Assembly (NCBI GenBank): GCA_040386295.1
Contig: JAZKFR010000104.1
Span: 1-6,966, forward strand
Source: JAZKFR01 sp040386295
Lineage (GTDB): Bacteria; Pseudomonadota; Gammaproteobacteria; Burkholderiales; Rhodocyclaceae
Direction of reading: 5' to 3'
Length of the DNA stretch: 6,966 nucleotides
Below the pieces are notes generated by a model. It worked only from the letters and a program-made list of their open reading frames with translations. It searched no databases and was not told where the DNA came from. The translations under genes and the position numbers were made by a program. Positions 1 to 5,168 of this stretch are shown here, one piece after another. The stretch's first letter is position 1. Each line of letters starts with the position of its first letter.

Positions 1-906
1 AAAGAAGGGCAGTTTACGCAAGCTGTCGAAGCGCGAGGTATCAAAGGTGAAGACGGTGTCATCAACCATTTGATAGCGCACGCTGGAGAGATCTTTGGCA
101 AAGTCGGTGCCGTTGCGGTAGCGGCTATAGAGGTCTTTTTCTAGGGCTTTTTTGATAATGGGGTCGAGGCCAAGCGGTAGGTTGGGATTGAGTGCGCAGA
201 TTGATGGGGGATCCATGTTGATGATTTTGTACATCAAGTTGGCGTAATTTTCTGCCCGAAAGGGCAGGCGTCCGGTGAGCAGTTGGAACATCAAGACGCC
301 AAGGGAATACAGATCGGTTTTGTGGTTGAGCGGGTAGTTTTTGATTTGCTCAGGCGACATATAAGCCGGCGAGCCGACGCCCATGACGAAGGTCGATTGT
401 CCCGCGACTTCGCGCTTTAGGTTGAGTGCTAGACCAAAATCGGTGATTTTGGGGTTGTCGTTCGCGTCGATCAGAATGTTGGCTGGTTTAATGTCGCGGT
501 GCACTACCCCTTGGCGGAAAGCATGGTCAAGCGCTAGGCAGCATTTGAAAATAATGCCGATCACGCGGTCGGTCGGGAGTAGGGCGCTGATCGAACAGAA
601 CTGATCTAAGGGCTGGCCGTCGATGAACTCCATGACGAGATAAGCCTGCTCTGCTTCGATTGCGGCATCGTAGACTTTGACGATGTTCGGATGATCGAGG
701 TTTCTGCCGATGGTGCTTTCGGTGTTAAACAGTTTTTGTAAACGGCGCGAAGTCGCGGCATTTTTCTCGCCGAACTGGATCAATTTCAGTGCGAATTCTT
801 GCCCCGAATCAGGATCGCTCGCCAGATAGACGGTGGCCGTCGCGCCTTTGCCTAACTCGCGAATCAGCGTGTATTTGCCGATTTTTGTGCCGATTTTTTC
901 AATCAT
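1..906 (-). CDS. Eukaryotic-type Ser/Thr protein kinase (Hanks type), 3' end outside the window
   Basis: The reverse strand from the ATG at 906 is open for 302 codons to the window edge, so the C-terminus is missing. It encodes a full protein kinase catalytic domain: glycine loop GKGATATV (residues 19-26), ATP-anchoring Lys41 in ALK, helix-C Glu63, catalytic loop HRDIKPAN (136-143, Asp138), metal-binding DFG (156-158), activation segment ending GSPAYMSPEQ (178-187) and Asp198 in subdomain IX. All key catalytic residues are present, and it is an RD kinase, so it should be active and phosphorylate Ser/Thr of unknown partners in the cytoplasm. The last visible residues, after the kinase fold (about 285-302, FDTSRFDSLRKLPFF), resemble the entry to a cyclic-nucleotide-binding domain as in some Burkholderiales kinases; this is inference. 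The only in-frame alternative start before the upstream stop is a TTG at 915. Neither start has a clear Shine-Dalgarno site. It lies 97 bp downstream of ubiH on the same strand. Confidence 0.93.
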   Translation of the reverse strand, partial: MIEKIGTKIGKYTLIRELGKGATATVYLASDPDSGQEFALKLIQFGEKNAATSRRLQKLFNTESTIGRNLDHPNIVKVYDAAIEAEQAYLVMEFIDGQPLDQFCSISALLPTDRVIGIIFKCCLALDHAFRQGVVHRDIKPANILIDANDNPKITDFGLALNLKREVAGQSTFVMGVGSPAYMSPEQIKNYPLNHKTDLYSLGVLMFQLLTGRLPFRAENYANLMYKIINMDPPSICALNPNLPLGLDPIIKKALEKDLYSRYRNGTDFAKDLSSVRYQMVDDTVFTFDTSRFDSLRKLPFF

Positions 907-919
907 TTCGTTCAATCAT
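899..919 (-). other. Mini-ORF overlapping the kinase start (MIERND-stop)
   Basis: On the minus strand an ATG at 919 opens a six-codon reading frame that stops with TGA at 901-899, out of frame with and overlapping the kinase ATG at 906. The 9-mer ATGATTGAA occurs at both starts, 13 bases apart, so this may be a small duplication that left a decoy start. A role in translational control is conjecture, as no Shine-Dalgarno site precedes either ATG. Confidence 0.25.
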
Positions 920-1003
920 GGTGTGCTGCCTGATGTGCTTTAGATGCTGGTTTGGGCGAATAGTTAAGCAATTGAATTGTTTCGTTTTTTTGTAGGCTTG
1001 AAG

Positions 1004-2305
1004 TCACCACGCGCGGGCGCCCCAGATCATGCGTTTGGCGACAAATTGGCGCAGCGCTGGGCTGCTGTCGAGCGCCCACAAACCGATGCCGCGCGCAAGG
1101 CGTAAGGGGGCTAGATCGTTTGAGAAAAGACGCACCATGCCATCGGTAAAGCCGACGCTGGCGTAGCGATCAAGGCAACGGCTACGGGCGTAGCGGGCGA
1201 GCAGACTGGCTTCGCCGAGATCGCTATAACGATGGTTTTGCAAGACCTCGGCTAGGCTCCAGGCGTCACGCAGGCCCAGATTAAAGCCTTGTCCGGCGAC
1301 GGGGTGCAGGGTTTGCGCGCTGTTACCGATCCAAACTTGGCGTGTTGCCGTCACTTTGGGGCGCAGCCGTAGGCTAAGTGGAAAACTGCTGCGCGCGCTG
1401 GCGGCGATAAAGTCTAGGCGTGAAGAAAATGCATGCGCGAATGAATTTTGTAGCGTAGCGAGAAAAGCAGCTTCGTCTAAAGCCAATACCTGCGCCGCGC
1501 GTTCTGACGGCAGGGTATAGACCAGCGCGTAGTGTTCGCCGTGCGGAAGCAAGGCCAAGGGGCCGTCCGGGGTGAAGCGCTCCCAGGCGCGGTTCTGGTG
1601 CGCTTGGGCGGTGCGTACTTCGGCCAGGAGCGCGTGCTGCGCATAATCGTATGTTCTGCTTTGTTGTGCTGCTTTGTGCGCAGAGTCAAAGGCACGTTCA
1701 CCCTGAGTATTGGTGTGCTGAGTATTGGCGTAATTAGCATGACCCTCGGCATGCACCAGCAATTGCGCGCATAAAGTTTGCGGCAGCTGCGTAGCAAGCT
1801 CTGCTTGCGTGCTGCTCAGTTCGATCAGAATCCCCTCGCCTTGTGTTGTGATGTGCTCGACCTGCCGCTGCGTGAGCACACGCAGCGGCTGCTCAGCTTC
1901 GTTAAAAGCACCCAATGCGCTTAAGCGAGCAGCCAGCATGCTGAGCAAGGCGCGGTAGGAGACAACGTAGCCGAGCGCAGGCAGCGCGCATTCCTCACGT
2001 TGCAGTACGCTGCGCCCGAAGCCGTTGCGTTGCGAAATATGAATATCGTGAATCGCTGTCGTGGCCTGCTCATCCCAGGCAGAGAGCTGGCTCAATAATT
2101 GGCGTGAGCCGGCTGAAAGCGCCAAAACTCGGGTGTCTGCCGTCGGTGTGCATAGACTTGCTTGCGACTGGCGATCAATCAGGCAAACGCGGTACGCGCT
2201 GCCCGCCAGAGCAAGCGCTAGGCTCATGCCGACGGGGCCTGCGCCAATAATGGCAATGTCGAAATGCAGTGTTGTGCGCTGCGTTGGGCTTTGGCTTGCG
2301 GACAT
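1004..2305 (-). CDS. ubiH: UbiH/UbiF/COQ6-family FAD-dependent ubiquinone biosynthesis hydroxylase
   Basis: This 433-residue protein belongs to the class A flavin monooxygenases that hydroxylate the ring of polyprenyl-phenol intermediates in aerobic ubiquinone synthesis, at the inner face of the cytoplasmic membrane. Visible motifs are the N-terminal Rossmann FAD site IIGAGPVG (19-26), the Arg-containing TRVLALSAGS (58-67), the substrate-domain block ERFTPDGPLALLP (242-254) and the second FAD/ribityl motif WIGNSAQTLHPVAGQGFNLGLRDA (325-348, within the C-terminal half). The usual GD of that motif reads GN, and the usual ADG of the middle DG motif reads AEG (186-188). It is longer than the roughly 390-400 residues of E. 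coli UbiH, mainly through a low-complexity stretch at about 189-219. Being next to pepP favours ubiH over ubiI or ubiF, but paralogues cannot be separated by eye. No strong Shine-Dalgarno site precedes the ATG; the start fits the family because the Rossmann motif follows closely. Confidence 0.9.
   Translation of the reverse strand: MSASQSPTQRTTLHFDIAIIGAGPVGMSLALALAGSAYRVCLIDRQSQASLCTPTADTRVLALSAGSRQLLSQLSAWDEQATTAIHDIHISQRNGFGRSVLQREECALPALGYVVSYRALLSMLAARLSALGAFNEAEQPLRVLTQRQVEHITTQGEGILIELSSTQAELATQLPQTLCAQLLVHAEGHANYANTQHTNTQGERAFDSAHKAAQQSRTYDYAQHALLAEVRTAQAHQNRAWERFTPDGPLALLPHGEHYALVYTLPSERAAQVLALDEAAFLATLQNSFAHAFSSRLDFIAASARSSFPLSLRLRPKVTATRQVWIGNSAQTLHPVAGQGFNLGLRDAWSLAEVLQNHRYSDLGEASLLARYARSRCLDRYASVGFTDGMVRLFSNDLAPLRLARGIGLWALDSSPALRQFVAKRMIWGARAW
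1703..1732 (-). repeat. 15-bp tandem duplication inside ubiH
   Basis: Two adjacent 15-bp units (1703-1717 and 1718-1732) match at 13 of 15 positions, sharing CTGAGTATTGG on the plus strand. On the coding strand they give YANTQ-HTNTQ, residues about 192-201. They sit in the low-complexity segment that makes this UbiH longer than usual, between the DG motif and the QHALLAEV strand. This suggests replication slippage in a tolerant surface loop. Confidence 0.7.
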
Positions 2306-2421
2306 GGAGTGCTTTAGCAGAAGAAGCCTTGTTTATGGGTATGGTTCAGAGTTCGCGCCTAGAGATCGCTTAGGGGTGATTAAAAAGGGTTTGTACTGCC
2401 TCAATCACTGTGCTCACACGC

Positions 2422-3768
2422 TCAGCGCTGCATGGTCGCTTCAATCTCAGCCACGCTTTTAGGCGCGTTGGAATAAACATCACAGCCCGAACTGGTGACG
2501 AGGACATTGTCCTCGATACGAATGCCGATCCCACGAAAATGTTTTGCCACGGCAGCATCGGGTCGAATATAAAGTCCTGGCTCAACCGTCAGCGTCATGC
2601 CCGGGCTAAGCTTGATCCAGGCGTTGTCTGTTCCACTTTTGTAGGCGCCGACATCGTGCACGTCTAAGCCCAGCCAGTGGCCCGTTCGGTGCATGTAATA
2701 GGCGCGATAGCTTTCGTTTTCTAAAACCTCATCCAAGCTGCCTTTGAGCAACTTAAGGTCGAGCATGCCTTGGATCAAAACGCGTAAAGCTGCGTCGTGA
2801 TAAGCGTTAAAAGAAGCACCGGGGCGCACCACCGCAATCGCCGCTTGTTGCGCGGCCAAAACAATCTCGTAAACCGCGCGTTGGGCGGCGTTGAAACGAC
2901 CACTGACGGGAAAAGTGCGCGTTACATCAGCAGCATAACCAGCGACTTCGCAACCGGCATCAATCAACAGCAAGCTATCGGCCGCCAGTACCTGTCGATT
3001 CTCAATGTAGTGCAGCACGCAGGCGTTGGCACCGCCCGCCACGATGGGGGTATAAGCGTGTCCATCAGCGCCATTTTTACGAAACTCGTAACTGATCTCA
3101 GCCTCGATTTCGTATTCATTCATACCCGGGCGGCAACACTGCATCGCGCGTTGATGCGCCGCCGAGGTAATCGAGGCGGCCTGACGCATCAAGCTAATCT
3201 CATCAGCATCTTTATATAAACGCATGGCATTGAGCACTGCGCGTAAGTCGCGCATCACCCCTGGTGCGCGTTTGCCAGCGCGATTTTGTGCGCGCACTGC
3301 ATTGAGTGCGTCGCTGATTTTGCTATCCCAGGCCAAGTCGTAACCGAACGAATGCCACAGGCTTTCGCGGTTGGCGATCAGCTCGGGCAAACGTTGTTCG
3401 AGGCTGGAAATCGGATAACCCTCGTCAAAACCAAAGGCCGCACAAGCCGCCTCTGGGCCGTAGCTAAAACCTTCCCAGGTCTCGCGTTCGAGGTTTTTTT
3501 CGCGGCAAAACAAAATTGATTTTGGCGCTACACCGCCGATTAAAACGAGCACCGCCTCAGGTTCGGCAAAACCGCTGAGGTACCAGAAATGGCTGTCAAA
3601 ACGATAAGCATAGTGCGCATCGCCGTTACGTATTTGTGTTCGCGCCGTCGGAATGATGGCAACGCCGTCGCCGAGCTGCTCAAGCAATTGCTGGCGCCGC
3701 CGGAGATGCATCTCTTGCGGTGTGCATGGCCGCGCTATGCTTGCTATGATCCGTGTGTTTTTTTTCAT
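2422..3768 (-). CDS. pepP: Xaa-Pro aminopeptidase (aminopeptidase P, M24B family)
   Basis: This 448-residue enzyme removes the N-terminal residue from peptides with proline in second position, in the cytoplasm, using a two-metal (usually manganese) centre. The N-terminal aminopeptidase P domain (about 15-150) shows RRRQQLLEQLGDGVAIIP and FWYLSGFAEPEAVLVL. The C-terminal pita-bread catalytic domain (about 190-435) carries all five metal ligands: Asp270 (LLIDAG), Asp281 (AADVTRTFP), His364 (HRTGHWLG), Glu396 (TVEPGLY) and Glu419 (IRIEDNV). Substrate-site His253, His360, His371 and Arg417 are also kept. These match Asp260, Asp271, His354, Glu383 and Glu406 of E. coli PepP. Length is normal (about 440). 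The ATG at 3768 follows a poor Shine-Dalgarno site and Met20 is an alternative start. The gene ends 116 bp before ubiH, the conserved pepP-ubiH order, and is transcribed divergently from the DUF3460 gene. Confidence 0.96.
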   Translation of the reverse strand: MKKNTRIIASIARPCTPQEMHLRRRQQLLEQLGDGVAIIPTARTQIRNGDAHYAYRFDSHFWYLSGFAEPEAVLVLIGGVAPKSILFCREKNLERETWEGFSYGPEAACAAFGFDEGYPISSLEQRLPELIANRESLWHSFGYDLAWDSKISDALNAVRAQNRAGKRAPGVMRDLRAVLNAMRLYKDADEISLMRQAASITSAAHQRAMQCCRPGMNEYEIEAEISYEFRKNGADGHAYTPIVAGGANACVLHYIENRQVLAADSLLLIDAGCEVAGYAADVTRTFPVSGRFNAAQRAVYEIVLAAQQAAIAVVRPGASFNAYHDAALRVLIQGMLDLKLLKGSLDEVLENESYRAYYMHRTGHWLGLDVHDVGAYKSGTDNAWIKLSPGMTLTVEPGLYIRPDAAVAKHFRGIGIRIEDNVLVTSSGCDVYSNAPKSVAEIEATMQR

Positions 3769-3783
3769 TTTTTCTGGGTTTAA

Positions 3784-3799
3784 TGACTTAGTGACTTAG
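3784..3799. repeat. 8-bp tandem duplication upstream of pepP
   Basis: TGACTTAG occurs twice in a row, followed by TGAG as a partial third copy. It lies 16-31 bp upstream of the pepP start codon, where the 5' leader would be. It may be simple slippage; no known operator is recognised. Confidence 0.5.
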
Positions 3800-3832
3800 T
3801 GAGTGTCTGATTGTGTCGTGCTCTGGATCAGC

Positions 3833-3890
3833 TCCCTAGCGTCTAGTAGGGCAGTCAATCTAAATAAATCAAGGCGTTTTTGACTAGGGA
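3833..3890. repeat. Nested inverted repeats in the divergent promoter region
   Basis: TCCCTAG (3833-3839) pairs with CTAGGGA (3884-3890), and inside it AGTCAA (3853-3858) pairs with TTGACT (3880-3885). The right arm is one continuous TTGACTAGGGA, while the left arm is split by 13 extra bases that themselves include TAGGG (3847-3851), able to pair with CCCTA at 3834-3838. The layout could be a regulator site or alternative hairpins between the divergent genes. No run of T follows the structure closely enough to call a terminator. Confidence 0.4.
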
Positions 3891-4036
3891 TGATTGTTTT
3901 TCGTTGCGCTCAGACAGTGCTGGATAGTAACTGATTCCGCTTTCAAATCAATCGCATCTTCCTCGTCTCTTTGCCCTGAGTCTGCGTGCAGCTAGCTAAA
4001 ATCACGCGCATTAAAATGCTGTGTTGTGGCAATCAT

Positions 4037-4069
4037 TGCGCGCTTGTGCGCACGCTTTAACGCGTTTTT
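4037..4069 (+). other. G+C-rich hairpin followed by a T run in the leader of the DUF3460 operon
   Basis: TGCGC (4037-4041) pairs with GCGCA (4048-4052) across a 6-nt loop. It is followed by ACGC-TTTAAC-GCG and five T residues (4065-4069), with a palindromic AACGCGTT at 4059-4066. The stems are short, so this is at most a weak attenuator-like element and may be chance. Confidence 0.2.
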
Positions 4070-4092
4070 GGCTGTCTTGCTCAAGGCTGCCG

Positions 4093-4133
4093 ATGTTTCG
4101 ATGGCTTCGATGGTTTCTATGGCTTCGATGGCG
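4093..4133 (+). repeat. 9-bp tandem repeat in the 5' leader of the DUF3460 gene
   Basis: Units based on ATGGCTTCG repeat in tandem: a degenerate 8-base copy (ATGTTTCG, 4093-4100), ATGGCTTCG (4101-4109), ATGGTTTCT (4110-4118), ATGGCTTCG (4119-4127) and a partial ATGGCG. The array ends about 30 bp before the Shine-Dalgarno site. Because the unit is a multiple of three, every overlapping frame stays open, which explains the spurious long frames here. Copy number could vary between strains. Confidence 0.75.
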
Positions 4134-4163
4134 AAAAATTTTCTCCACTTTTCACTTCTTCTT

Positions 4164-4169
4164 AAGGAG
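4164..4169 (+). promoter_or_regulatory. Shine-Dalgarno site of the DUF3460 gene
   Basis: AAGGAG lies 5 nt before the ATG at 4175. It is the strongest ribosome binding site in the window and fixes the start of the small protein over the upstream overlapping frames. Confidence 0.85.
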
Positions 4170-4174
4170 CTTTT

Positions 4175-4372
4175 ATGTGCAAACCCTATGTTTCAGAACA
4201 CACCATTTTTATGCGTGACTACCTCGCCAAGCACCCGGAAGTCGTCGCCGATCAACTGCGTGGACGCAAAATTTATTGGGATCGCCCGGCAACGCCTGGC
4301 CTTGAACTAGAAGCTGCGACCACAGCACAGCCGCAAGCCATTGCTGATGCGCGTACCACGGATCAAGCATGA
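4175..4372 (+). CDS. DUF3460-family small protein
   Basis: This 65-residue protein has no signal peptide or membrane segment. The N-terminal half, YVSEHTIFMRDYLAKHPEVVADQLRGRKIYWDRP (5-38), resembles the DUF3460 family of Betaproteobacteria: a Y-x-S-x-x-T-x-F start, a helix, and a closing basic-aromatic W-D-(K/R)-P. I recognise this by eye without a search. The tail after residue 40 is Ala/Thr/Gln-rich and probably disordered. The function of the family is unknown. A strong AAGGAG at 5-nt spacing supports the start. The TGA stop overlaps the ATG of the esterase gene (ATGA), so the two are almost certainly cotranscribed and translationally coupled. Confidence 0.85.
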   Translation: MCKPYVSEHTIFMRDYLAKHPEVVADQLRGRKIYWDRPATPGLELEAATTAQPQAIADARTTDQA

Positions 4373-5103
4373 TGTCTGGCGCAAAGCAAGGATCCCCAGC
4401 GGATCACGACGATGCCTCATCCGCCAAGCTTTTGCTGCCCGCGCTGGAAGTAGAAACCGCTGCGCAACCGCAACGTTCGGTCATTTGGCTGCACGGCCTG
4501 GGCGCCGATGGCCATGACTTCGAGGCAATTGTCCCCGCTTTTAACTTTGACCGCACCCGCGTGCCGGCGATTCGCTTCATCTTTCCGCATGCGCCCATGC
4601 GCCCCGTAACCGTCAACGGCGGCTACGTGATGCGCGCGTGGTACGACATTCTCTCGCCCGATTTCGCTCAGCGCCGCGAAGACGCACACGGCGTGCACAC
4701 CTCTGCGCGCCAAATCGAAGCGCTGATCGCACGTGAGCAAGCGCGGGGCATCGCGGCAAAGCACATCGTCCTCGCCGGCTTCTCGCAAGGCGGTGCCATC
4801 GCACTACACACCGCTTTGCGTTACCCCCAGCGCTTAGCGGGTGTTTTAGCGCTATCAACCTACCTACCGTTAGCCGATACCCTGCTTGCAGAAGCGCACA
4901 AAACCAACCACGGCCTACCCATTTTTATGGCGCATGGTCAGCATGATCCCGTGATTCCCTACCCATTCGCACAAAACTCGGCGACCTTTCTAAGCGCTGC
5001 TGGCTACCCCGTAGACTGGCACGCCTACGCTGCCGAACACACGCTGATTCAAGAAGAAGTGCGCGACATCGAAGCTTGGTTGCAGCAAGTGTTGGCGTAT
5101 TAG
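4369..5103 (+). CDS. Carboxylesterase / phospholipase-carboxylesterase family alpha/beta hydrolase
   Basis: This 244-residue cytoplasmic serine hydrolase resembles Pseudomonas fluorescens carboxylesterase II (EstB) and acyl-protein thioesterase-like enzymes, which cleave short carboxylic esters. Visible features are the oxyanion-hole strand VIWLHGLGADGHDF (38-51), FPHAPMRPVTVNGGYVMRAWYDI (72-94), nucleophile elbow GFSQGG (137-142, Ser139), Asp193 in HGQHDPVIP and His224 in YAAEHTL, giving a complete Ser-Asp-His triad. The usual small-residue context before the histidine (often MGHS or MAHS) here reads AEHT. The first 20 residues are an extra polar, probably disordered tail compared with typical members of about 220 residues. 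The start at 4369 overlaps the DUF3460 stop; a second ATG follows at once at 4372, so the true start may be either. The physiological substrate cannot be told from sequence. Confidence 0.93.
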   Translation: MMSGAKQGSPADHDDASSAKLLLPALEVETAAQPQRSVIWLHGLGADGHDFEAIVPAFNFDRTRVPAIRFIFPHAPMRPVTVNGGYVMRAWYDILSPDFAQRREDAHGVHTSARQIEALIAREQARGIAAKHIVLAGFSQGGAIALHTALRYPQRLAGVLALSTYLPLADTLLAEAHKTNHGLPIFMAHGQHDPVIPYPFAQNSATFLSAAGYPVDWHAYAAEHTLIQEEVRDIEAWLQQVLAY

Positions 5104-5157
5104 TTCGCCACGTAATCAAGCGCGCACGATGATGTTTTTCCTTTAACCCAAATTCGC

Positions 5158-5164
5158 AAGGTAG
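5158..5164 (+). promoter_or_regulatory. Probable Shine-Dalgarno site deciding a GTG start
   Basis: AAGGTAG lies 4 nt before the GTG at 5169. The frame upstream is open only back to a TGA at 5130-5132 and contains no ATG, GTG or TTG before 5169, so GTG is the only reasonable start near the 5' end of this frame. Confidence 0.6.
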
Positions 5165-5168
5165 TCTC

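Larger units (their letters stand above)
3769..4174. other. Divergent intergenic region, no credible gene
   Basis: About 400 bp separate the start of pepP from the start of the DUF3460 gene, and both genes read away from it, so their promoters should lie here. It contains an 8-bp tandem duplication near pepP, a nested inverted repeat at 3833-3890, two TAAAAT boxes (3997-4002 and 4012-4017) that could be -10 elements, and a 9-bp repeat tract before the Shine-Dalgarno site. Neither TAAAAT has a good -35 at 16-18 bp; TTGCCC at 3971-3976 is 20 bp from the first. Short frames opening with GTG at 4021 and 4026 have no Shine-Dalgarno support and run through the repeat tract into the next gene, so I do not call them genes. 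Confidence 0.6.

Noticed and set aside
1532..1774. Plus-strand 80-residue frame with a hydrophobic stretch inside ubiH
   Set aside because: It is antisense to strongly conserved UbiH coding sequence and has no ribosome binding site or family resemblance.
2306..2421. Possible promoter or terminator between pepP and ubiH
   Set aside because: A TTGAGG about 16 bp from a TAATCA can be picked out on the minus strand, but the -10 match is poor, and no hairpin followed by a T run is visible.
4021..4310. Two overlapping plus-strand frames (GTG starts at 4021 and 4026) that could be leader peptides with MASMVSMASM or RWLRWFLWLRW periodicity
   Set aside because: The periodicity comes from the 9-bp DNA repeat. 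There is no Shine-Dalgarno site, and both frames run out of frame into the well-supported DUF3460 gene.
5104..5157. Two TTCGC boxes upstream of the leucine-rich-repeat gene, suggesting a plant-inducible-promoter (PIP) or hrpII box
   Set aside because: The boxes are separated by 44 bp rather than the required 15-16 bp, so this is not a PIP or hrpII box.
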